Of a stretch of 64,000 nucleotides of DNA, positions 51,388 to 59,225 are shown piece by piece. The position numbers and the translations under genes are program-made. The notes under the pieces are model-generated. The model was given only the letters and a program-made list of their open reading frames with translations, was not told the origin of the DNA and ran no database searches. Each line of letters starts with the position of its first letter. Within the stretch, counting starts at the first letter, position 1. Source of the stretch: VFKU01 sp964620045 (lineage in GTDB: Bacteria > Hydrogenedentota > Hydrogenedentia > Hydrogenedentales > GCA-2746185); contig CAZUJL010000008.1 of assembly GCA_964620045.1 (NCBI GenBank), positions 62,001-126,000 on the forward strand. The letters are read 5' to 3'.

Positions 51388-52356
51388 TCAGTCGCGACCT
51401 CCACTGAGTACAGCGGGGACAGGCGGCGGCGTGCTGGCGGCCGGTTTGCGGCCTATGGCTTCGAGGAAGGTGTCTTCGAGCGTGTGACGCACGGGTTTCA
51501 GGTGGCGCACGTGCGTGCCCTGGCCGAGCGCGAGCCGGAAGATTTCCGCGGCTGTGACATGGGCAGGCGCGGAGACCTTGAGCGTGCCGTCGAACGCCGG
51601 CTGAACCGTGCAGCCTGCGCTGGTAAGGGCCTCGGCGACTTGTGTGGCGTGATCATGCACGCGCACTTCGAGCCAGCCTTCGCGTTTTTCCGTGAGCGAC
51701 GCGATCGGGCCTTCGCGCACGACTTTTCCGTTGTTGACGATCACCAAATGATCGCAGACGCGTTGCACATCGGGCAGCAGGTGCGTGGAGAGCACGACGG
51801 CGATATCGCGTTTCCGCGCGAGCTCGGAAATGAGGTCGAGCATCTCGACGCGCCCGGCCGGGTCGAGGCCGTTCGTGGGTTCATCGAGCAGCAGCAGCTT
51901 GGGATCGTGGATGATCGCCTGCGCGAACTTCACGCGCTGGCACATCCCCTTGGAGTAGGTCTCCATCTTGCGGTAGCGCGCCTCGCCGACGCCGACGTAG
52001 TTCAGCACGGCGTGTGCGCGCTCCATCGCGTCGGGCCGCGTCATGCCGTGTAGGCGGCCGCAGTACACGAGGAAGGAGACGGCGCTGACTTTCGGGCTCA
52101 TCAGGTCGCGCTCGGGCATGTAGCCGAGGTGTTGGCGGATTTCGAGGGCGCGCTTGGGCATGTCCATCCCGAGGACGCGCACGTGGCCGGCGGCAGGGCG
52201 GAGGTAGCCCAGCAGCGTCTTCATCAGCGTGCTTTTGCCGGCGCCGTTGGGCCCGAGCAGGCCGATCGAGCGGCTGGGGAGCGACATGGAGATGTGATCG
52301 AGCGCGGGACGCTTGCCGTAGCGCACCGTGAGCCCGCCGACCTCGATAACGTTCAT
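51388..52356 (-). CDS. ABC exporter ATPase (first)
   Basis: The first gene of the operon. The ATG at 52356, preceded by GAGG, gives 322 residues; a GTG two codons earlier is also possible. Walker A GPNGAGKST (35-43), signature YSKGMCQR, Walker B LLLLDEPTNGLDPAG and H-loop LSTHLLPDVQ are complete. The C-terminal part ends in a Pro-rich tail. The 87-base gap upstream to the divergently unrelated dienelactone hydrolase gene (same strand, further upstream) should contain the promoter or readthrough. Confidence 0.93.
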   Translation of the reverse strand: MNVIEVGGLTVRYGKRPALDHISMSLPSRSIGLLGPNGAGKSTLMKTLLGYLRPAAGHVRVLGMDMPKRALEIRQHLGYMPERDLMSPKVSAVSFLVYCGRLHGMTRPDAMERAHAVLNYVGVGEARYRKMETYSKGMCQRVKFAQAIIHDPKLLLLDEPTNGLDPAGRVEMLDLISELARKRDIAVVLSTHLLPDVQRVCDHLVIVNNGKVVREGPIASLTEKREGWLEVRVHDHATQVAEALTSAGCTVQPAFDGTLKVSAPAHVTAAEIFRLALGQGTHVRHLKPVRHTLEDTFLEAIGRKPAASTPPPVPAVLSGGRD

Positions 52357-52443
52357 GGACACCTCAACCTCGTTCTTTGACGGACGACGCGGCCGAATGG
52401 TTGCGGTGAATTATAAGCAGTTTAGGGATAAGGGGTTGTGCGA

Positions 52444-53226
52444 TCACTTGCCTTCCAAGTGCTTGCGGAAAAACGCCACGGTCAGCGGCCAGGCCTCTTT
52501 TGTGGCGTCGAGGTTGGCCGGGTTGGCCTGTGCGCGGAGGAAGCCGTGGCCGGCGCCTTTGAAGAAGTGCGGATCGAGGCTGAGGCCGAGGCGATCCATT
52601 TCCTGTTTGGCCGGATCGACGGTGACATTCACGCGGGCGTCGTTCTCGGCGAAGAGGCCGAGGACGGGTGCTTTGATCTGCGCGAGCGCGGCGTTGTCGG
52701 GCGCGCTGCCGTAGTAGACGACGGCGGCGTCGAGCGCGGGCTGCGCGGTGGCGTAGAGCCAGCTTGAACTACCGCCCCAGCAGAAGCCGACCGAGCCGAT
52801 CTTGCCGGTGGCGGCCGGGATGGTGAGGGCGTAGTCGCGCACGACGTTGAGGCGCTCGACGATCTGTTCTTTCGTGAGCGCGCGCACGGTGCTCATCGCG
52901 TTGCCTTCCATGCCGGTGATCATGTCCGGCGCGAGCGCGATGAAACCTTCCTTGGCGAACTGATCGGCGACGGACTGCACCCACGGCGTCGCGCCGAAGA
53001 TCTCATGGATGACGATGATCACGGGCGCCTTGTCGGGCCGCTCCGGGAACACGACGAAGGTGTTCACCTCCCCGCCCGAGGGCAGCTTCAGTTTTACGAA
53101 CTCCTGGTGGCGAGAGGACGCCTTCAGCGCGTCCGGCGCATCCTCCTCGCCCGGCGGCAAAGCGGCGTCCTGAGCGAAAGCGAAGCTGGCAACAAACACG
53201 AGTGCAACGACGGCGATAGCGCGCAT
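52444..53226 (-). CDS. exported dienelactone hydrolase family protein
   Basis: Starting at the ATG at 53226, with GGGAGGA upstream, the protein has 260 residues and a signal peptide (VVALVFVASFAFAQ). The dienelactone hydrolase triad is complete: Cys149 in GFCWGG, Asp196 in FAENDARV and His227 in GAGHGF, with Glu75 in IHEIFG. Cytoplasmic dienelactone hydrolases open the lactone ring in chlorocatechol breakdown; exported versions like this one have uncertain substrates. Unlike the hydrolase at 11.8-12.7 kb its nucleophile is intact. Confidence 0.93.
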   Translation of the reverse strand: MRAIAVVALVFVASFAFAQDAALPPGEEDAPDALKASSRHQEFVKLKLPSGGEVNTFVVFPERPDKAPVIIVIHEIFGATPWVQSVADQFAKEGFIALAPDMITGMEGNAMSTVRALTKEQIVERLNVVRDYALTIPAATGKIGSVGFCWGGSSSWLYATAQPALDAAVVYYGSAPDNAALAQIKAPVLGLFAENDARVNVTVDPAKQEMDRLGLSLDPHFFKGAGHGFLRAQANPANLDATKEAWPLTVAFFRKHLEGK

Positions 53227-53329
53227 GGTGGAATCCTCCCGGAGCAATGAACAGGCAGCCCGGGGGCCAGTCTTCCACAGTGCGGGGCGCGAACTCCATC
53301 GCCTATATATCTGCGCGGATTGTTGCATT

Positions 53330-53346
53330 GCCGGCTGGAAGCCGGC
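53330..53346. repeat. short REP-like palindrome
   Basis: GCCGGCT (53330-53336) and AGCCGGC (53340-53346) form a 7-base stem with loop GGA, followed by GCTACGGCG. Related GCCGGCTGGAAGCCGGCGCTAC sequences are, from memory, frequent intergenic repeats in Planctomycetes-type genomes; only one copy is seen here. The rest of the 244-base gap 53227-53470 is AT-rich and shows no other clear feature. Confidence 0.4.
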
Positions 53347-53470
53347 GCTACGGCGTGGGTGCGGAACAAGGGTTATTTATTGATTTGATGGAATATATGG
53401 TTTTAGTCTCGAAGTACACAATCAGTGAGGATGGAGCGTTGTGTGTAAGAAAGCCGATGGGGAAAAGTCT

Positions 53471-53842
53471 ATGAATCGTCGGAACCTAAAATTGTTAGTT
53501 GGTGCGTTTATTCTAGTCGTGATTGGGAGTTCAATCCTTGTCTATCTTACGTGCATGGTTCCGGTGAGGCCGGTGGTACCCTGCTTCGTTATGATCGATG
53601 ATCTGTCTCGTTTCCTAGGCGGCGGTGACCGCACGAAGCAAATTCGGCTTGTGCCATTCGACATTGCGCGCCAGCATGTTTCCAGCGACTACATTGTTTT
53701 CGAAGAGGAGTTGTATCTGAAGGTTCAAGAAACCCAGGGTGCTCTTATATTGACGACATTTGTTAAGAGATTCGAGTGGCCGAAGGAACGATTGAACCAA
53801 TTAATCGTTGAACACCCAGAATTGAAGGTTTACACGGAATGA
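53471..53842 (+). CDS. single-pass membrane protein, unknown
   Basis: An ATG with GGGGAAAAG upstream gives 123 residues (a GTG 30 bases earlier is possible). One membrane helix (LLVGAFILVVIGSSILVYLT) follows a basic N-terminus; the rest is a soluble domain with no recognised motif. Base composition is clearly more AT-rich than in flanking genes, suggesting recent arrival. The next gene starts 13 bases later on the same strand. Confidence 0.6.
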   Translation: MNRRNLKLLVGAFILVVIGSSILVYLTCMVPVRPVVPCFVMIDDLSRFLGGGDRTKQIRLVPFDIARQHVSSDYIVFEEELYLKVQETQGALILTTFVKRFEWPKERLNQLIVEHPELKVYTE

Positions 53843-53855
53843 ACGCAAGCTTGTT

Positions 53856-54278
53856 ATGAAATCGAGAGTTCCCTGGATATCGGCGATTGTCATCGGATTT
53901 GCCGCCGGCTTCTGGAACTACGGCGGCGTGAGAACGATGCAAGAAACCGTGGGCTTCGATAGCGCGGCGTTCGGCTTTGGTTTGCTGTTGGGAGTGGTCT
54001 TTTTTCCGTCGATGGCTGTTCTTCCTCTCCTCCTCGCGAGGACGATTTGGCCCAACCTGAAATCGTGGACGCCGCCGTCGGCGTTTGTCGCCCTTGGTGT
54101 TGCGTTGCTCGTGGGCAGTGTGTTTTCCGAGTGGTGGATACTCCGCGATGAAAGCAAGTTTTCAGATGAAGTCTCGCAAGTTTCGTTGAGCAGCCCTTAT
54201 GGCCGCGCGAGGGCTTGGCCGAACGAGGGTTGTAGGTTGGTTTTCATCCCGGGCCAAGGAATCCACGCGACCGATTGA
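53856..54278 (+). CDS. multi-pass membrane protein, unknown
   Basis: A 140-residue protein with three hydrophobic helices (ISAIVIGFAAGFW, FGLLLGVVFFPSMAVLPLLLA and FVALGVALLVGSVF) and a polar C-terminal tail. I recognise no family. It follows the previous small membrane protein by 13 bases and shares its lower GC content, so the two look like a transferred pair. A strong hairpin follows the stop. Confidence 0.6.
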   Translation: MKSRVPWISAIVIGFAAGFWNYGGVRTMQETVGFDSAAFGFGLLLGVVFFPSMAVLPLLLARTIWPNLKSWTPPSAFVALGVALLVGSVFSEWWILRDESKFSDEVSQVSLSSPYGRARAWPNEGCRLVFIPGQGIHATD

Positions 54279-54292
54279 TGTCCAAAACACAT

Positions 54293-54322
54293 CACCCTGT
54301 CTGGCGTGAACCAGACAGGGTG
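54293..54322. terminator. bidirectional hairpin terminator
   Basis: CACCCTGTCTGG (54293-54304) and CCAGACAGGGTG (54311-54322) form a perfect 12-base stem with loop CGTGAA. It sits between convergent genes (53856-54278 plus, 54347-55249 minus). On the minus strand it is followed by GTGTTTTGG, so it probably serves the pseudopilin operon best. Confidence 0.7.
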
Positions 54323-54346
54323 TAGGTGACGCGGTTGTTTCGTTGC

Positions 54347-55249
54347 TCAGCCGGCGACGAACTTTTTGTTCGGGTCGACGAGCGGTTCTTGTGTGTCCAG
54401 GCTGAGCGGCGAGCCTACGCCGGCTTTCTGGGCGGACCAGAGCTGTTCCCAGGCCGCAGGATCCGATTTCTCGGGGACGTCGATGTCGCTCCAGATTTGT
54501 TTCAGGCTCTGGTGCACAGCGCCCTGCACGACCTGCGGATTATTTTCGAGCGACGCGATGAGCGCCGGCGTGGCGCGTTTCGAACCAAGTACGCCGAGCG
54601 CGGCGGCGGCCGCGAGGCGAACTTCCTGCGCGGGGTCGACGAGACCGCGGACGAGATAGTCCGCCGCTTCCGGCTGACCCGCGCCACCCATCAGGCGGAG
54701 CGCCTGCGCGCGCACTTCCACCGCGAGGTGCGTGGCGGCTTCGGCGAGCGCCATCTGCGCGGTGCCCTTGGGGGCGAGCGTGCAGAAGGCTTCCAGCGCC
54801 GCCGGATAGGTATCCGGCGTCAGCGACGGCAGGGTGGAGAGGAGATACTTCAGGATATTGTGCTTCTGGCCGTAGGCGACGATAGCCGCAATTCCTTTGC
54901 GCTGCTCGCCGCGGTCCGACGTGTTTACCGCCTGGATCAGTTTATCGACGGCATTGCGCTCGTCCGCGCTGATGCCGGTGCTTTCGTCGAGTTCACGGTC
55001 GGCTTTTTCCGCCGCGTCGCGCGATTCCTGTTTGTACTCCTGGCCATTGAGCGCATTTTTTTCGTGCGTGACGATTTCGTCCGCACGGTAGATGCTGCTG
55101 TTGCCCTCCACGGTCAACGTAAAGGTGCCGTCGGCGTTCTTGCTGACCTCGCCTGTCAGGCTGATGCCGTTGGCGAGGTGCAGCGTGTCGCCGAACACAG
55201 GCGCCGCGGCCAAAGCCGCGGCGGCGAGTGCAGTGAGCGTTCTGCGCAT
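54347..55249 (-). CDS. exported HEAT-repeat protein
   Basis: A 300-residue protein with a signal peptide (LTALAAAALAAAPVFG), a small N-terminal beta domain (LHLANGISLTGEVSK) and then helical repeats of HEAT/PBS-lyase type from about residue 110 (e.g. AVEVRAQALRLMGG, AQEVRLAAAAALGVLGS). HEAT solenoids bind proteins. It is the last gene of the pseudopilin operon, 4 bases after the 797-residue protein, so a periplasmic scaffold role in that system is a reasonable inference. Confidence 0.85.
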   Translation of the reverse strand: MRRTLTALAAAALAAAPVFGDTLHLANGISLTGEVSKNADGTFTLTVEGNSSIYRADEIVTHEKNALNGQEYKQESRDAAEKADRELDESTGISADERNAVDKLIQAVNTSDRGEQRKGIAAIVAYGQKHNILKYLLSTLPSLTPDTYPAALEAFCTLAPKGTAQMALAEAATHLAVEVRAQALRLMGGAGQPEAADYLVRGLVDPAQEVRLAAAAALGVLGSKRATPALIASLENNPQVVQGAVHQSLKQIWSDIDVPEKSDPAAWEQLWSAQKAGVGSPLSLDTQEPLVDPNKKFVAG

Positions 55250-55253
55250 GTGA

Positions 55254-57647
55254 TTAATCCCCTTCCACCTGGTCGCCGCCCTGCGCCGCGGCCACTTCGA
55301 CCGGGTTCACATAGCGGAAGATCCGGCGTGTGAGGCGAATGTCCTGCGTGTCCTCGATGTTCAGCAGGTCCTTCACGCGCGCGTCGTAAAACAGGTCCAA
55401 GCCGCCGGCGACCAGCATGCCGAGGTCGGGGGCGACGATACCGCCCTTGAGCTCCATCTGGCCATACGTGTTCGACTTGTGACGGTCGTTGCTCTTCGTC
55501 TGCGCGAAGATGGCGTTGTTGCTGTAGAGGAGGCCGTCGAATTTCCACGGCTTCTTCGAGGTACGCGCCATTTCGTCGTCGTACCAGCCTTTGCGCAGCG
55601 TGTTCTCGCTAATCCAGTTCGATTTCGGGTTCATGTAGAGCGTCTTCGACTTCGACATGATGTCTTTCATCATGGTGATCTGGGCGCTCGTGTATTTGCT
55701 GTTGGACGGCGTCAACGCGTTGACCCAGTCCGTGAGTTTCTTCACGCGCTTGCCGACGCCGTTTTCGTCGTAGCGCACGGTGTGTTCGTCGGTGTAGTCG
55801 TACATGTACACGTTGCCCGGCTGCGATTCGCGCAGGCCGTAGAAGCGCGCGGTGTAGTCTTCGCCCGCCATGCGTTTCTCGAGCGTTTTCTGGAGCTCAA
55901 GCTTGTTGAAGAGCATGAGCTCGGCCGACGTGAAGCTGACCTGCTGGCCATCGCGGTTGACCTGCGTGCCGTTGGCCAGCGTCATCTTCGCCTGGTATTC
56001 GCCCGCATCGATCACGCCCGGATCGAAATAGCCGTAGTACATCGTCTGGCTGTTCATCGTGCCCGTCTTGGTCGACGAGCGGACGTCGATGCTGAACGCG
56101 GTGTCAGGGTATTTGTCGGTGTTGCTCGTGCTGTTCTTGCCGCGCACGGTGAGGTAGTCACCCATCAGGATGTTACCGCCGGACACGACACCCAACAGGT
56201 TTTCGGTCTTGGTGCCGTCGCTGTTGTTGTGCACGCCGAACGGTTTACCGGCGGCGGTCAGCGTTGCGTTATCGTCGTAGGTCACGTCGCCCATGATGTA
56301 GACGTTGCGGCGCGTCATTAACTGGCCGCGGCCGCGCACGACACCCTTGAGCACCAGGTCGCCGTTGATGGCGACGGGGCCGTCAATGATGATCGGGTTG
56401 GCCGTGGTGCCGATCAGGATCATGTTGCCGTTGTACTTACCGCTAATCGTCGCGGTATTGCCGCTCGTCGGCAGCGCGGAACCGGAGTAGGTGCTGCCGT
56501 TGGCCACGCCATACTTGATGCCGCCGGTGATCGTACCGTCCGTCGATTCCATGGTGACGGCGAACTCGCTGTCGTCGACCAGTCGGTTGTTGACTTCCGA
56601 CGCGGTAGCGCTCGATGAGCCGCCGCCGTCGTCCTGATAGGGTGCCGGGAACTTATCCGGCACGAGGCCTTTGATTTGGTCGCCCATGTACAGGTTCGCC
56701 CACTGATCGAGTTCGCCGTCGGTTTCCTTGGCGGCGGTCAGGTTCGTGGTGGTCATGGCGCCGGTGGAGGCGTTCTGCGTGATCAGACCGTTGTCGCTCG
56801 GATCGGTCTGGCCGTGCGAGAAGCCCCAGCCTTTGAAGGTGGTGCTGTCGAGGCTGGAGAGGGCCTTGCCAGTCTGGTCGTACAGCGAGCCACCGGTGAA
56901 CATCGTGCCCGCGACATACGAGTCGGCTTCGCTCGGGCGAATCATCATCGATTCAAGGCTGGCGATCTTGATGCGCTCGAAGGTGCCGAGGTTGTCGATC
57001 CAGTCCTGCTTGCCGTTGCCATTCACGTCGCTCGTCGGACGTGTGGCGGTGTTGGTGTTCCATTCGAGCAGTGCGTTGCGGAAATCCGCATGGCACAGGA
57101 TGCAGTTGATATTGTTCGCGAGCACCGCGAATTCGAAACCCTGGAAGAGATTACCGCCGACGCGGACTGTCTGCGCGGCGGCGCGCTGTGCGCCGCCGAC
57201 CGAAGCCAGCGCGCGGAAGGTGAGCGTGGTGCCGGTCGGATCGTCAACGCGATCCACGGTTACGCGCTGCACGGCGGCCGCGCCGCGTTGCATCGTGATC
57301 GGAGTGTTGAGGCCGGGCACATCGATGGGCACATTCACGCCGTTCGGGTTATCGGCAATGAACGTGTTCAGGTAGCTGCGGTAGTTGAGCAGCGATGGTG
57401 CATCGCTTGCGTCCAACTGCGCAAAGAACCCTCCCCAAAACTGGGCGATGCCCGCATCCAGGCCCGCCTTCGCCGCCTCGTCGAGGGCAACCTGATCGAC
57501 AGAACGATCGCTGCCGTTCTTGGCGCCGTTGACGTGCGTGATGACGAGCGTGGCCGCGCCGAGGACAACGAGCGCGGCAAACAAGGCAAACAACAGCCCG
57601 ATGCCGTCTTCGTTGCGAAGCGCTGCAAGTTTCTTACGTGACAACAT
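55254..57647 (-). CDS. PilX-like pilus-associated protein with a CxxCH motif
   Basis: The 797-residue protein begins with a basic segment and a pilin-like hydrophobic helix (GIGLLFALFAALVVLGAATL, residues 15-34). A haem-type CILCH lies at 182-186, then a calcium-loop-like DVNGNGKQDWID. The middle (about 400-520) has many short strands with Gly/Asn turns like a polymer-forming beta-helix (PIIIDGPVAINGDLVL). The C-terminus is alpha/beta. It resembles PilX-type or DUF7305-like pilus proteins; the single haem motif is unusual. It is 4 bases from the HEAT gene and 34 bases after a prepilin gene. Confidence 0.8.
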   Translation of the reverse strand: MLSRKKLAALRNEDGIGLLFALFAALVVLGAATLVITHVNGAKNGSDRSVDQVALDEAAKAGLDAGIAQFWGGFFAQLDASDAPSLLNYRSYLNTFIADNPNGVNVPIDVPGLNTPITMQRGAAAVQRVTVDRVDDPTGTTLTFRALASVGGAQRAAAQTVRVGGNLFQGFEFAVLANNINCILCHADFRNALLEWNTNTATRPTSDVNGNGKQDWIDNLGTFERIKIASLESMMIRPSEADSYVAGTMFTGGSLYDQTGKALSSLDSTTFKGWGFSHGQTDPSDNGLITQNASTGAMTTTNLTAAKETDGELDQWANLYMGDQIKGLVPDKFPAPYQDDGGGSSSATASEVNNRLVDDSEFAVTMESTDGTITGGIKYGVANGSTYSGSALPTSGNTATISGKYNGNMILIGTTANPIIIDGPVAINGDLVLKGVVRGRGQLMTRRNVYIMGDVTYDDNATLTAAGKPFGVHNNSDGTKTENLLGVVSGGNILMGDYLTVRGKNSTSNTDKYPDTAFSIDVRSSTKTGTMNSQTMYYGYFDPGVIDAGEYQAKMTLANGTQVNRDGQQVSFTSAELMLFNKLELQKTLEKRMAGEDYTARFYGLRESQPGNVYMYDYTDEHTVRYDENGVGKRVKKLTDWVNALTPSNSKYTSAQITMMKDIMSKSKTLYMNPKSNWISENTLRKGWYDDEMARTSKKPWKFDGLLYSNNAIFAQTKSNDRHKSNTYGQMELKGGIVAPDLGMLVAGGLDLFYDARVKDLLNIEDTQDIRLTRRIFRYVNPVEVAAAQGGDQVEGD

Positions 57648-57681
57648 ATACGTACCTCCTGACCTTGGCTACAACACAAAA

Positions 57682-58410
57682 TTAATTAAGGATATAAACC
57701 TGCGTGGACACTTCCGCCGCGAGCGCATGGGCTTCCAGACGATCCGCATTCGTTCCCAGCACGCGCACAAGGCGACCTCTATCGCCCATCACCTGGCGCG
57801 AACGAAGCGCGACGGTGAGAATGTCCCCGGTGAGGTTGAGCGTGAAGGTGACGTCGTCCAGTTCGTTCGCCGCGCCCATGATGCGGCGTTCACCGACGCC
57901 TTCGAAGTCGCCGTTGTTGTCGATGTCCTGCTCGCGCACGATGCAACGCGTCAGCATGCCGTCGCCGTTGCCATCGGCCGTCGGGTCGTCTTCGTCGACG
58001 GTGTCTTCGCCGGCATCAAGAAAGCCGTTGTTGTTCGTGTCTTCGTTGACGAAGCGGTACTGGATGGGCTCGCTCCAGGTGTTGCCGGCGTCATCGAGCG
58101 GAATCTGGAAGACGACCATGTCGCCGCCGATACCCCAGTCCATGGCTACGCCATCGCGGAAGGCCGTGATTCCGGTGACATTGTTGATGCCGGCGGCCGT
58201 CGTGGCGCGGGCGGCCAGCTCGATTTCACGGACCATCTCAGGCATGGTCTCGCGGATGTTGCTTTGAACGCGTGTTTCGGCGTTGGCGACGCGGGTCGAC
58301 GTGATCGACGCTTGCACTGCGGTAAACATCAACAGCGAGAGGACCGAAAGCAGGCCTGTCGCGATCATAGTTTCGATCAGCGTGAAGCCGCGATTGTGAT
58401 GTGAAGTCAT
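57682..58410 (-). CDS. pseudopilin with calcium-loop motifs
   Basis: A prepilin cleavage motif (HHNRG|FTLIETM, with Glu at +5) and helix (TGLLSVLSLLMFTAVQA) start this 242-residue protein, so it should be processed by a prepilin peptidase and assembled into a pseudopilus. The globular part contains three Asp/Asn-rich turns: DTNNNGFLDAGED, DGNGDGML and DIDNNGDFEGVGE, the first fitting a canonical DxNxNGxxDxxE calcium loop. It lies 12 bases after the first prepilin gene. Confidence 0.88.
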   Translation of the reverse strand: MTSHHNRGFTLIETMIATGLLSVLSLLMFTAVQASITSTRVANAETRVQSNIRETMPEMVREIELAARATTAAGINNVTGITAFRDGVAMDWGIGGDMVVFQIPLDDAGNTWSEPIQYRFVNEDTNNNGFLDAGEDTVDEDDPTADGNGDGMLTRCIVREQDIDNNGDFEGVGERRIMGAANELDDVTFTLNLTGDILTVALRSRQVMGDRGRLVRVLGTNADRLEAHALAAEVSTQVYILN

Positions 58411-58422
58411 GGTCTGCTTCCT

Positions 58423-58866
58423 TTACCGGTTATTGCCCGTGAGAATCGTGCTCACGGACGTTGCCGCGGGGCGGCCCTGCATGTCGGTCCATGACGCGGT
58501 GACTGTGACCTGCAGCGGATCGGCGTTGGCGTCCGCGTAGTCGACGGTGACGACCTCGTTGTCGAGCGTTACGATGGTCGGGTCGGTGATTTCGCGGCCG
58601 TCATTCCAAATCGCCGTGATCTGCTGCGGGAACGCGAGCACTGAAGTGTCGCGGTCCTGGCGGATCTGCGTGAGGACCGCGCGGCAGTGTTGAACGGCTT
58701 CCTGCCGCTGCTCCTGGATTTCCATCGCGCCGGAGAAACCGAGCAGTACCTGCGCCGAGACCGACATCACGACGGCGAAGATGGCCATCGCGAGCGAGAC
58801 CTCGAGCAAGGTCATGCCCTTTTCGCCGCGGAGGCGAGACAGATGTTTCGCGAGAACCGTTTTCAT
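58423..58866 (-). CDS. prepilin-type N-terminal methylation protein
   Basis: The ATG at 58866 with GAGGAGAGGG upstream gives 147 residues. The cleavage motif is GEKG|MTLLEVSLAM, with Glu at +5, followed by IFAVVMSVSAQVLLGF. The globular domain is small, of GspI/PilV type. As the first gene of the operon it is probably a minor pseudopilin initiating a short fibre. No assembly ATPase, inner-membrane PilC or secretin gene is in the window, so the machinery is encoded elsewhere. Confidence 0.88.
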   Translation of the reverse strand: MKTVLAKHLSRLRGEKGMTLLEVSLAMAIFAVVMSVSAQVLLGFSGAMEIQEQRQEAVQHCRAVLTQIRQDRDTSVLAFPQQITAIWNDGREITDPTIVTLDNEVVTVDYADANADPLQVTVTASWTDMQGRPAATSVSTILTGNNR

Positions 58867-59225
58867 TTCCCTCTCCTCATTACCCTTGGTGCATCCGCGC
58901 GGACCCAATCGCGCGACTGCATTGCCCGAATACTGAACCCGGTTGGCGGCGCCCGGATGGGTGCGGCACACCGTGAGCCGGGGAATGCCTAGATTCGGCT
59001 CTGTAAGGATTTGTACCACAGAAAAATCGAACGTGCGGGAGGGAGCTAATACGCGACAACATGTTCATTTATAAGGACTTATGACTCGACAAAATTTGTC
59101 ACTGCTGGACAGGCCTGAACCGGAAAACCCCGCAAAATCGCAATAATTTACACTACTAGCAAACCGTAATTTGTCGGGGGTCGTGGACGAAATTCGGCGC
59201 GGCGTTCGGAGATGGACAATGCGAA
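58867..59225. other. 359-base region upstream of the pseudopilin operon
   Basis: The left part should contain the operon promoter, reading leftward, and the right part trails the kinase gene. It holds a perfect odd palindrome GACAAA-A-TTTGTC (59088-59100), an operator-like site 222 bases before the first pseudopilin start, and AT-rich stretches (TTTATAAGG at 59068-59076; CAATAATTTACAC at 59142-59154). No sigma54-type GG/GC promoter and no convincing reading frame were found. Confidence 0.4.

Noticed and set aside
53247..53474. 75-codon plus-strand frame upstream of the first orphan membrane gene
   Set aside because: It has no ribosome site, no recognisable features and runs across a palindrome; the downstream ATG at 53471 has a good ribosome site.
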